Assembly: GCA_020137815.1 (NCBI GenBank)
Contig: CM035362.1
Location: 3,246,391 to 3,310,390, forward strand
Source of the DNA: Hormiphora californensis
Taxonomy: Eukaryota > Ctenophora > Tentaculata > Cydippida > Pleurobrachiidae
Reading direction: 5' to 3'
Length of the DNA: 64,000 bases
The stretch's first letter is position 1, and each line of letters begins with the position of its first letter. This document shows, piece by piece, positions 1 through 9,700 of the stretch. Position numbers and translations under genes: made by a program. Under the pieces are notes generated by a model. That model was not told the DNA's origin and searched no databases. It saw only the letters and a list, made by a program, of their open reading frames with translations.

Positions 1-47
1 CACGCCCCACCTCGCTAAACGTTACTAACAATCCGTGGGCCACCTTG
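1..47 (-). repeat. Truncated terminus of the 1.5 kb fold-back element
   Basis: The first 47 bases match the right terminus of the complete fold-back element at 9006-10543 (shared ACAATCCGTG-GCCACCTTG end) and are followed by TA, the same dinucleotide that flanks the complete copy. The element continues out of the window to the left, so only its end is seen. Confidence 0.75.
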
Positions 48-69
48 TACTTGTATTATGTACCTACTA

Positions 70-690
70 TTCTTATAGCTTTCCCCACAAAATATTCTCG
101 TGACTCTCTCCGTGCTGTGCCTTACCCTCTCTTGAAAAGGAAGAGGGAGAGCAGATGGAAAATAATGATAGATCCTACTATTAATATGTGTGTCAGATAA
201 TTCTTTTAGAAAATCTCTCTTAGTTTTCTCTCAATCTCTCTCCCTCACCCTCACATATTAGTAACAATGGTTTGCTGGACAGCAATATACATACAAGTTT
301 TGTGGCATGGCAGGTCGTGCATGTATTGCCATTATAATAATGCTTAGACTAAGCGCTTAGTCTAAGCATTATTATAATGGCATTCCTAGGTGGATGCGCT
401 AGTAGTCAATATTCATATAAAATTGAGCACCATGTTCCTCTCGAGATGAGAGGGAATTTGACATGTTATTACGCCGAGGGAACTGTTTTCGAGTGCAGGG
501 TAATCTCTCACCGTGGGGTTGTAGGACCTCAAATATGCAAGCCACAAGGATAGTAGAGTCCCTCCCAATTGTCCTAGTTTTTGATGCATTTGTTTGGAGC
601 CTCAACACGACCTCTAAACATGCGCTAATTAATAATTTGTCTCTGTATTCAATTTAGATCATTGTTCCTCAAACCCAGATTTTATTGATC
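70..690 (+). repeat. Repeated 5' flank of the receptor genes, with a 56-bp palindrome
   Basis: This stretch recurs, with small differences, at 2880-3500, 11930-12560 (first part only) and 16280-16890, in three cases directly ahead of a receptor copy. It contains a CT-rich run and, at 327-382, a perfect 56-bp palindrome centred on AAGCGCTT. The other copies of the palindrome are slightly imperfect (around 3068-3121 and 16468-16514), and one is split by an insertion at 12336-12507. It may be promoter or 5' UTR of the receptor family, or an older mobile element that travelled with it. No coding frame is convincing here. Confidence 0.6.
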
Positions 691-783
691 ATTTACTCTG
701 ACTAGCGGCAAAAACATCCTTGCTTTTTATAACTTTTTTATAAGACAACTTTTCAGTCAGATGAAAAGTTTTCACCCGCGCTG

Positions 784-1683
784 ATGTCTATTATATACAG
801 CTTGTGTGTGGTTGTTATAGGAACGGCTGGTATCCTAAACAACGTGTACTCCCTGTACTACAACTTCAGAAGAAAAGGGTTCCCAAGGCAACTCTACATA
901 GTTTTAAACTGCATTGATCTCAGTGTTTGTGTTATCGGAAATCTGTACATTTTAGAAACACTTTTAGGGATCCGGATTCCGTTTTTCATAAACACCATTG
1001 CCAATCTGAGCTCTGGAATTTGGACTTGTATAATTGGCGGTGCTCGACTTTTAGCCATGTCCCGGCCATTTTACCAAATAAACAAGACTTTATTCTGGTC
1101 AATCTCTACTGTGCTGTTGGCTATGGGAACAATTACACCAGCGATTCTTGTATATATTATGCAGGCAAAAGTTTCAACGAACTGGATGATTTTCAGTTGT
1201 GCAACTGGAATTGTCCTGATTAACCTTATGCTAACAGTTTGTACAGGCATCCTTCTCAACCGAAAATCAGACGTCGCAGCAGAAAGAGATCAACAGCGGA
1301 GGAACGCTGCTGTTACAGTTGTTCTACTGGGTGTTGTGTTTCTCCTTACCAATACCAGTGGTGCGATAATGTGGGGACTGCGTTTGTTTGGAAGTAGAGA
1401 TTCCACTGCTAGTTATACTGCTTATAAAGCTTCCATCAAAGCGCTGATGGTTTTGATGGTGGTTAACGCGGCAATTAACCCGCTGGTCATTTTAAGAAAG
1501 CAGCTGATAGGTCAGTGCTGCAGCGGTCGTCGACTGGATTCTGTTCGCAGTATGTTTCGCAATAAAACAGTATCTGCGGAGGTTGGTGAGGCAGTCACCC
1601 CTCCACTACCGGCAACAACTGCGGAGACGCGCATTGTGACATCAACAGAAGTGAAGGGGTTTACCTCTACAGCTGGTCCCTGA
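784..1683 (+). CDS. Rhodopsin-like (class A) G-protein-coupled receptor, copy 1
   Basis: A single-exon gene of 299 residues with seven hydrophobic segments, the layout of a short class A receptor in the plasma membrane. Visible landmarks are an Asn in TM1 (GILNN), an Asp in TM2 (NCIDLS), an altered DRY motif at the end of TM3 (ARLLAMSRPF, so Asp and Tyr are missing) and an NPxxY-like TM7 motif (NAAINPLVIL, Tyr replaced). The loop between TM5 and TM6 is basic. The ATG at 784 is used because the upstream ATG at 761 runs into a stop after seven codons. The ligand cannot be told; lineage-specific peptide or chemosensory receptors look like this. Copy 2 at 3533 is very close. The last codons and the TGA lie in MITE-derived sequence (see 1675-1740). 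Confidence 0.85.
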   Translation: MSIIYSLCVVVIGTAGILNNVYSLYYNFRRKGFPRQLYIVLNCIDLSVCVIGNLYILETLLGIRIPFFINTIANLSSGIWTCIIGGARLLAMSRPFYQINKTLFWSISTVLLAMGTITPAILVYIMQAKVSTNWMIFSCATGIVLINLMLTVCTGILLNRKSDVAAERDQQRRNAAVTVVLLGVVFLLTNTSGAIMWGLRLFGSRDSTASYTAYKASIKALMVLMVVNAAINPLVILRKQLIGQCCSGRRLDSVRSMFRNKTVSAEVGEAVTPPLPATTAETRIVTSTEVKGFTSTAGP

Positions 1684-1740
1684 TTGGCTGATAGCCAGTC
1701 ACGTGACCTAAATAACGAGTTCTGATTGGTTGTTTGACGT
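1675..1740 (+). mobile_element. hAT-like MITE remnant supplying the receptor stop codon
   Basis: The sequence CTGGTCCCTGATTGGCTGAT and the following TCACGTGACCTAAATAACGAG match the interior of the complete MITEs at 31646-31754 and 36867-36975. The left terminal repeat is missing, so MITE interior is joined directly to the receptor tail and its TGA ends the protein. The right end is also lost in this copy but is kept in copies 2 and 3. Confidence 0.75.
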
Positions 1741-2028
1741 TTGTCACTGTGGCAGCTGAGGCCCGATCCCTCGAGATAATATACATGAGTTCATTGAACT
1801 TCGGTATGATCATCCAGCCGATTAGAATGCTAAAGAAGAATTATTTCAGAATTGTTTGCCAAGTAAAACTACTTAAAGAGAGTGCGTCTGAATAACAATA
1901 TAGAGTGCTATGTAACTGATATTTAGCTGATATATTTTGCTTTCAAACGTATAGCCATCGTGTATTTTTGACCAAGGGAATTGGGTGGTATGACCATGGA
2001 GAAGGATTGAATCTACCATCAGAAATTC

Positions 2029-2136
2029 CAGGAACCGACCGAATCAGGAAATACTGATTCCTATTGGCTGATATCCAGTCACGTGACCTAAATAACGAGT
2101 TCTGATTGGTTGTTTACTTGTTTCGGTCGGTTCCTG
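2029..2136 (+). mobile_element. hAT-like MITE, CAGGAACCGACCGA terminal repeats
   Basis: A 108-bp element with 14-bp inverted ends, CAGGAACCGACCGA and its complement. It lies downstream of receptor copy 1. The flanks AGAAATTC and AGAAACAA agree at the first five of eight bases, an eroded 8-bp target duplication. Confidence 0.8.
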
Positions 2137-2374
2137 AGAAACAATGCATGATGATGGATGGAAGAAGGAGAAGATCTATCTATCTAGATTCGATACAAGA
2201 ATAAATTATAAAAACTAGGACCAACAGATAGATTTCACACGAGGTTTTTGGCGATCATTTTGTGTCTTTCAGAATCACCCGAAGGGCCAACTATAGGTTG
2301 AATACTAACTAAATTGGGAGAGAAGAAAAATTGTCCACCGCTACCTGCTAGGCAACTGCTTCTTCATAAATTTG

Positions 2375-2866
2375 GGGAACGCTGACATCACCATCCGTTC
2401 TAGCCTACTCTCACTTTTTCCTACCCATGTTGTTGCATGTACGCTCTGGGCTTCCTGACAATGCCAAGGTGCGAATTTATGAGATCAATGTCAGGGAGGT
2501 GCAGTGCTGTTCCAGAAACTCATCTCGTGAAAACTTGGCCGCTATGTAGCCAATTCGGAGATTTCTATATTCGATTGGAGTAATCACCCTTGGGCGACGG
2601 TGGGTAAAGCTATTAGTAGTCGTTGATTGGCGTAATCTGTCATATTCTCTAGCCTGCTCCCTGACAGCAGCAGTTCTCCTGGACCTAGATAAATGTTGCC
2701 GAATAGCGCTTGGGGTGGAAGAGCTAGACATCAGGACAGAAGTAAAAGAATGTACGTGCAGAATTGAATTTCCCCTTGGTTATACCCAACTGCAACCGGG
2801 AGAGAGGTCTCCAGATCCCTCTAATAATTGCACATGCAAGTGTAGTTGCTAGGTGACATAGGTGTC
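2375..2866 (-). repeat. Dispersed ~490-bp element with a conserved 84-codon ORF
   Basis: Near-identical copies lie at about 15780-16260 (minus) and 49323-49841 (plus). The longest frame, 2477-2731 on the minus strand, begins MSSSSTPSAIRQ, is basic and Arg-rich, and ends at the same stop in all three copies. Immediately downstream a different frame is open and conserved (DIDLINSHLGIVRKP here, DIDLLNSYLDIVRKP at 49.7 kb). The frames overlap the same way in every copy, so the arrangement predates the copying. It may be a piece of a mobile-element gene or a retained coding exon pair. I do not recognise the protein, and no terminal repeats are clear. Confidence 0.6.
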
Positions 2867-3532
2867 ACAAAATTTGCTTAGTAAGTAGTATGATATTCTA
2901 TTCTATTATTATAATATGTTTCTTTAAGAAAATCTCTCTTAGTTTTCTCTCTCTCCCTCACCCTCATTCTCTAGCACCATTATACTAACGACATTAAGTA
3001 ACACAATGGTTTGCTGGACAGCAATATACATACAAGTTTTGTGGCATGCAGCGGGTCGTACATGTATTGCCATTATAATAATTCTTAGTCTAAGCGCTTA
3101 GTCTAAGCATTATTACAATGACAATACCTAGTCGGATGCGCTAGTTCTCAATATTCATATAAAATTGAGCACCATGTTCCTCCCGAGCTGAGAGGGAGTT
3201 TGACAAAAGCCGAGAGAATTGTTTTCGAGTGCAGGGCAATCTCTCACCGTGGGGTTATAGGACCTCAAATATGCAAGCCACAAGGATAGTAGATCAGTCG
3301 ATAACTACATCGAACCCTCCCAATTGTTCCAGTTTTTGATACATTTGTTTGGAGCCTCGACACGACCTCTAAACGTGTGCTAATTAATATAATTTGTCTC
3401 TGTATTCCATTTTGATCATTGTTCCTCAAAACCAGATTTTTTGATTATTTACTCTAGCGGCAAAAACATCCTTGCTTTTTATAACTTTTTTATAAGACAA
3501 CTTTTCAGTCAGTGAAAAGTTTTCACCCGCTG

Positions 3533-4420
3533 ATGTCTATACACGGCTTGTGTGTGGTTGCTATAGGAACGGCTGGTATCCTAAGCAACGTGTACTCCCT
3601 GTACTACAACTTCAGAAGAAAAGGGTTCCCAAAGCAACTCTACATAGTTTTAAACTTTATTGACCTCAGTATTTGTGCTATCGGAGTAATGAAGATCATA
3701 ACTTCAGGGATTTCGTTGTTGTTCATAAACATCTTTGCCAATCAGACTTCTGGAATTTGGACTTGTATAATTGGTGGTGCTCGACTTTTAGCGATGTCCC
3801 GGCCATTTTACCAAATAAACAAGACTTTATTCTGGTCAATCTCTACTGTGCTGTTGGTTATGGGAACAATTACACCAGCGATTCTTATATATATTATGCA
3901 GGCAAAAGTTTCAACGAACTGGATGTTTTTCATTTGTGCAACTGGAATTGTCCTGATTAACCTTATGCTAACAGTTTGTACAGGCATCCTTCTCAACCGA
4001 AAATCAGACGTCGCAGCAGAAAGAGATCAACAGCGGAGGAACGCTGCTGTTACAGTTGTTCTACTGGGTGTTGTGTTCCTCCTTACCAATATCAGTGGTG
4101 CGATAATGTGGGGACTGCTTTTGTTTGGAAGTAGAGATTCCACTGCTAGTTATATTGCTTATAAAGCTTCCATCAAAGCGCTGATGGTTTTGATGGTGGT
4201 TAACGCGGTAATAAACCCGCTGGTCATTTTAAGAAAGCAGCTGATAGGTAAGTGTTGCAGCGGTCGCCCACTGGATTCTGTTCGCAGTATGTTTCGAAAT
4301 AAAACAGCATCTGCTGAGGTTGGTGAGGCAGTCACCCCTCCACTACCGGCGACAACTGCGGAGACGCGTATTGTGACATCAACAGAAGTGAAGGGGTGTA
4401 CCTCTACATCTGGTCCCTGA
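3533..4420 (+). CDS. Rhodopsin-like (class A) G-protein-coupled receptor, copy 2
   Basis: A tandem paralogue of the gene at 784, 295 residues, single exon, same strand. Sequence differences cluster in TM2 and the first extracellular loop (CAIGVMKIITSGISLLFIN here, a different stretch in copy 1), while TM3 to TM7 are almost unchanged. That pattern suits ligand-site divergence after duplication. The altered DRY (ARLLAMSRPF) and NPLVIL motifs are kept. ATG 3533 matches the start of copy 1; an in-frame GTG at 3512 is not needed. The protein ends TSGP followed by a stop in MITE sequence, as in copy 1. Downstream the ancestral tail frame can still be seen. Confidence 0.85.
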   Translation: MSIHGLCVVAIGTAGILSNVYSLYYNFRRKGFPKQLYIVLNFIDLSICAIGVMKIITSGISLLFINIFANQTSGIWTCIIGGARLLAMSRPFYQINKTLFWSISTVLLVMGTITPAILIYIMQAKVSTNWMFFICATGIVLINLMLTVCTGILLNRKSDVAAERDQQRRNAAVTVVLLGVVFLLTNISGAIMWGLLLFGSRDSTASYIAYKASIKALMVLMVVNAVINPLVILRKQLIGKCCSGRPLDSVRSMFRNKTASAEVGEAVTPPLPATTAETRIVTSTEVKGCTSTSGP

Positions 4421-4495
4421 TTGGCTGATAGCCAGTCACGTGACCTAAATAACGAGTTATGATTGGTTGTTTGAAATTGTGTCGGTCGGTTCCTG
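4413..4495 (+). mobile_element. hAT-like MITE truncated at its left end, fused to receptor tail
   Basis: Starts at the shared CTGGTCCCTGATTGG and keeps the right terminal repeat (TCGGTCGGTTCCTG, ending at 4495). Just after it the sequence GGGGTTTACCTCTACTGAAG repeats the receptor codons immediately before it (GGGGTGTACCTCTACA). Past the MITE the receptor frame is open (Lys-Gly-Phe-Thr-Ser-Thr-Glu-Val-Ala-Ala-Glu) to a TAA about 18 codons on. Confidence 0.75.
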
Positions 4496-4816
4496 GAAGG
4501 GGTTTACCTCTACTGAAGTGGCAGCTGAGGGCCCCGATCCCTCGAGATAATATACATGAGTTCATTGAACTTCGGTATGATCATACCGATCCAGCTGATT
4601 AAAATGCTAAAGAAGAATTGTTTCAGAATTGTTTGCCAAGTAAAACTACTTAAAGAGAGTGCGTCTGAAATACAATATAAGAGTGCTATGTAACTGATAT
4701 TTAGCTGATATATTTTACTTTCAAACGTATAGCCATCGTGTATTTTTGACCAAGGGAATTGGAAAAATTGGGTGGTATGATTGGGTGGTAAGGATTGAAT
4801 CTACCATCAGAAATTC

Positions 4817-4925
4817 CAGGAACCGACCGAATCATGAAATACTGGTCCCTGATTGGCTGATATCCAGTCACGTGACCTAAATAACGAGTTCTGATTGGTT
4901 ATTTACTTGTTTCGGTCGGTTCCTA
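4817..4925 (+). mobile_element. hAT-like MITE
   Basis: A complete copy with both 14-bp ends (the last base is A instead of G). The flanks are AGAAATTC on the left and AGAAATAC on the right, 7 of 8 identical, supporting an 8-bp target duplication. Confidence 0.8.
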
Positions 4926-4961
4926 AGAAATACCATGGTGATGGAGAAGAAGGAGAAGATA

Positions 4962-5133
4962 CAGTCGGACCCCGATTTAACGGCCCCCGATTTAGCGGCA
5001 CCCCGATTTAACGGCAGCATAATCTTCCCCCGATATAGAAAACTAACAGTATTTGACCCCGATTTAGCGGACACCCCGATTTAACGGACAAAACCCTTTC
5101 CCCCAAGGGTGCCGTTAAATCGGGGTCCGACTG
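4962..5133. mobile_element. pogo/Tigger-like MITE, CAGTCGGACCCCGATTTA ends
   Basis: Inverted ends CAGTCGGACCCCGATTTA and complement, flanked on each side by TA. Inside, the phrase CCCCGATTTA-gcgg-cacc recurs several times, so the element is built from short repeats of its own end. The TA flank and CAG start suit the Tc1/mariner-pogo superfamily; the family name is inference. Confidence 0.75.
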
Positions 5134-5404
5134 TATATCTATCTAGATTCGATACCAGAATAAATTATTAAAAACTAGGACCAACAGATAGATTTTCACA
5201 CGAGGTTTTTGACGATCATTTTGTGTCTTTGAGAATCACCCGAAGGGCTGACGGGCCAACTATAGGTTGAATACTAACTAAATTGGGAGAGAAGAAAATT
5301 GGCCACCGCTACCTACTAGGCAACTGCTCCTTCATAAACCACTTCGTTGATACGTTTTCATGAAATGTGTGGCGTGAAGTTTCATGCTTTGGTGAATTCG
5401 GGTG

Positions 5405-5535
5405 CAGTCGCATCCCGATTTACCGGGAAGATAAAATTCCCCCGAAATGAAAAAGTAACGGTATTTGACCCCGATATACCGGGCACCCCGATTTACCCTT
5501 TCCGCCGAACATCCCGGTAAATCGGGGTCCAACTG
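5405..5535. mobile_element. pogo/Tigger-like MITE (CCGG subtype)
   Basis: Ends CAGTCGCATCCCGATTTACC and GGTAAATCGGGGTCCAACTG. Carries the CCGG-containing subtype of the internal repeat (ATTTACCGGG) that is also found at 40082, 54217 and 61296. Confidence 0.7.
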
Positions 5536-5820
5536 TAATTGAATATATACTCAAGACTTACGCCACTTGACTGGAGTCATACAGGCAGGTGTCGTTGAAT
5601 GACATCCGTAGATCCTCCTCCAGATCCTCCGTCCAATATTTCATCATTCTCATTGGGAGATATGGATCACTGCTATCACTTGATTCATCGTCCGTTAAAA
5701 ACCTACCAGAGGAGTGGTGTGAGTCGGAGATATGTGTTAACTGTTATACTGGGTGACTTTCGACATTTGAATGACATTAAAAATGAAGTTTTCCGTTAAG
5801 TATCTAAAACCAATATAATA

Positions 5821-5924
5821 ACCGATCGAATCAGGAAATACTGGTCCCTGATTGGCTGATAACCAGTCACGTGACCTAAATAACGAGCTCTGATTGGTTG
5901 TTTACTTGGTCCGGTCGGTTCCTG
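5821..5924 (+). mobile_element. hAT-like MITE with damaged left end
   Basis: The right end (CCGGTCGGTTCCTG) is intact. The left end begins inside the terminal repeat at ACCGATCGAATCAGG. Near-matching TATAATA and TATAATCA flanks suggest the original 8-bp duplication. It belongs to the subgroup with GAGCTCTGATTGG, shared with 36867. Confidence 0.65.
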
Positions 5925-6095
5925 TATAATCACCTGGAGACAAAGTACCAGGGAAAGCAACCACAGTTTTGTTCAGACAATCTCGGGTACATGTACAAGA
6001 TTTGGTTGAGAAAGCATTCTTTATTTGTCAAGTACCCCATCCGATCTAGGATGTCCTCTTGGTCGGAACAGTTTCCCCACGGGGGTTGAATCCTT

Positions 6096-6137
6096 GTGAG
6101 AGAGAGAGAGAGTGAGAGAGAGAGAGAGAGAGAAAGA

Positions 6138-6207
<70 letters not shown>

Positions 6208-6285
6208 GGGACATAGAGAGAGATAGAGAGAGAGAGAGAGGAGTGAGAGAGAGAGAGAGAATGGAGTGAGAGGGAGAGAGAGATG

Positions 6286-6344
<59 letters not shown>

Positions 6345-6370
6345 ATGAGAGAGTAGAAGAGAGAGAGTTA
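6096..6370. repeat. (GA)n microsatellite
   Basis: About 275 bp of almost pure GA with scattered interruptions. It creates a false open frame of Ser-Leu repeats on the minus strand. Confidence 0.95.
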
Positions 6371-6762
6371 TGTCTGATCTATTCGTTTAAAAAATAGAGT
6401 TAATAATTTTTAATTAAGTCAATTTTTGATTACCGTTCGGTGTATGTTTAGTTCATCCGCTGTATAGCATGTAGATGTAATATACATAGCGGTGACAGAT
6501 TTTCAGTGACTATCATCGACTTCTAGAACATTACCGCGGGTGTGCATACAAACAACAAGGATTAAGTAATTCAGGACCAACATACGGAAACCTTTCATGC
6601 TAATTCGCTTGGATTTATAATGCTCATAGAGCTTTGAATATTCAGACGGAAAACTCAGTCAGTTATAGGTATGTATAAAGATATAAATGGGCTCCGTATT
6701 ATGGAGTTAAGTTTTTGACATGGATAATCGAAATTCAACCGTTAATACATCAAATTAAACAT

Positions 6763-9700
6763 TCATTCTTTATTGAAATTCATCCACAAAACTTCCATAA
6801 TATTCTTATTTGGACTTGGAGTTGGTGATGGGAGTTTAGGAACGACTGGGCTCCGTTCTTGGTGATCCAGTTGTATCTCTGATACACCTATCTCTGTAAC
6901 ATGTGGTAGGGACACAGGAGTTTTCTTTGCTGGACGGCAGTTTTTGAAACGTAGAAGTATCCATTCAATAACCTGGAAATAATGGGATTATTATAATATT
7001 ATGTACTTACAATACTCAATATATCTATCTCATTTTTCAAATGTCTATCAAACATCCTTGATAGTTGACAACATGTGCCCCGATAAAGGATGGTTAAAAA
7101 ACACGTGAATGTACCTGGAAAATGGTGTAGAAGGAGATACCGACAAAAAAGTCAGATAATCCGCCCAACTCGGCCACAAAACTCGAAAACTCGTAGCTTG
7201 CCGTCTGAATATGTTAATGTTAATGATATGTGTAAAGCTAATTGGCTTAATTAAGTAACACTGAGCTGGCAATGAGTGACAGCCTATGTCAAACCTGGAT
7301 ATCCTGAATTTCCATGATCAGATCCGTATAGAACACCAGCTGAACAAGGTTTTCCTTGGCTTCCTCAAAAGTGTAGTTTGCCTTGGTTTCAAGGTATCCA
7401 GCATTCCAGTACCTGATCAAATGATTTGCTAATTTAACAATAGACAAATTGAATCCGAGTAACTTGCATTTTTATGTTTATTGTTTTGGACCAACTGGGC
7501 TACACATTTACTTAGAAATAAATTGATTCAGCAAACAGCTGCAAATAATATGTATGTAAATTAAGTCCAAAAACCAATTAAATAAATTAGTTTGGATGCC
7601 CGGGCCCATGTGGTGTCACGGGGGTAACACCTTAGGCTACTGCCATAATTAACGGCAACTCGTTAATTGTTAATGTATCCTTCAATCTGTCTATCTCTAT
7701 CACCTCCACCCCCACTCCTCACACACTACTCATCTCCCACTTCTCACAACCCTTTCTCTCTCCTCTTATTTATCTCTTCGTCTTTCTTAGTATATCGCAC
7801 TCTTTCTATCCTAATTTCCTTTGCCTTTATCTCTCCCGATATCCATCATTTATGACAGTAGCCTAAAGGTGTTACCCCCGTGACACCACATGGGCCCGGG
7901 CATCCAAACTAATTTATTTAATTGGTTTTTGGACTTAATTTCTGTTATTTTTTGGTGTAAAATAGAAAAAGCTATTTTTTCTGATTTCTGCATATTTTCG
8001 AATTTGAATAATTCATAAATATACGAATAACGACTAAACGGTGAGAGATACGACTTTTACCAGGGGACGACCCCTATAAATTGACTATTTTGCGCCGGAA
8101 TATGTCCATGAAAACGTTCTAGGACCAGCCGAAGTGGAAATATAAGAATATGCATTAAATCATGAACCGGTACATAAATATGCAAATAACGGCTTAACGG
8201 TGCGAGATAGAGATTTTTGTCCCGAGTAAGACCCCCATAAATCGACTATTTTGCGTCGAAATATGTCCATATGAAACGTTCTAAGACCAGCCGAACTGGA
8301 AAATATTAGAATTGCATAAAATCATGAATCGGTGCATAAATATGCAAATAACGGCTAAACGGTGCGAGATACGACTTTTTGTCCGGGGGACGACCCCCCA
8401 TAAATCGACTATTTTACGTCGAAATATGTCCATGAAAACGTTCGGACCAGCTGAAGTGAAAATATCGAAAATATGCATAAAATCGTGAATAGGTGCATAA
8501 ATATGCAAATAACGGCTTAACGGTGCGAGATAGAGATTTTTGTCCCGAGTAAGACCCCCATAATAACGACCATTCCGCGTCGACTAAGACCGGTTCAAGT
8601 CTTTATGACCTTCGAGTGTGTCTATCGCAACCATGGTTAAAATGAATATTTAATGACTAATTATGAATAATTAATGAACTATGGCAATTTCGAAGTTCTC
8701 ACACAGCTATTACCGGCGCATGATGTAAGGAACCACTGTTCCAAACGGCAAGTCTCTACTATTGTGGTTTAGGAGAACACTCAAAGATAAAAAAGCGTCC
8801 TCCCCCCCTCCCCTCCCCTCCCCTCCTTTACATTTGCATTTGGGACCCCTCTGGCAATTTTTACTTATTACAATCTCCTTTTCCGAAAGTTCAGACTGCA
8901 CCACATCAAATTAGGCACTCATAGAGCATTCTCCAATCTCTACACTCATTAACATCTAACATTTTTTTAAAGCATCAAAAACCTCGAAATCTGCAATGGT
9001 ATATACAAGGTGGGTCACGGATTGTTGGTCATGGTTAGCGAGGTGGTGCGTCAAAACGGTGATAGTTGAGAATAAAAATTATGGGAGCACTCTGGATCAA
9101 TTCCTTGGTAACTTTTTCCATAATTTTTGTCAAAAATTCGAAATTCATTTTTCATTCCTTCATCATTCTCGTTCATTCATGATGTGAGCATCCTAATTTT
9201 CCATCATTATGCTATTTTTCTTTGGCTTGAATTTATCTTTCCAATGAGCACCTGAAAATGAAATGAAGCACCAGGTCACTCAGCAGTTGAGAAAATGTTC
9301 ATGCATGATTTTGGCTCTTTTGCGACTTTCAAACAGCTGTATCACAGCTACCTTTCGTTCAATCTTCTTAAAACTTGGGAAACATTAGATAAGCAAAGAT
9401 CTTTGCTCACAAGAAAAATCAAGGCCAAAGGTCAAAGTTCATTTTTCATTTTTGTTAGTTCATTCCGTTCATTCAGGAACCAACATCCCTAAAGTGATGA
9501 AAGGTTTGGGTTTTGTTTGGCCCATGTCCTGCAATGACAGAGAGGTGTAATAGCGTGTTTCCGGGCTAGTTTGTGGGTGTCCATGTGATCATGATGATAT
9601 CTGACACCTTTTCTGAGCCATGATTAAGGGTTTTCTCAAATTAAGCATGTAACTTGGTTTTTCTGCGATTAGTACCGTGCAGCAATGTTATGAGATCTCA

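Larger units (their letters stand above)
5136..6762. other. Gene-free stretch between receptor copy 2 and the channel gene
   Basis: Contains a repeat of the receptor 3' flank (5150-5340), one pogo-like MITE (5405-5535), one hAT-like MITE (5821-5924) and a long GA tract (6096-6370). From 6371 to 6762 I see AT-rich unique sequence with no coding frame. The long frames here are low-complexity artefacts. Confidence 0.6.

Noticed and set aside
3512-3532. N-terminal extension of receptor copy 2 from a GTG
   Set aside because: GTG is not a normal animal start, and in copy 1 the same region is closed by a stop; ATG 3533 fits both.
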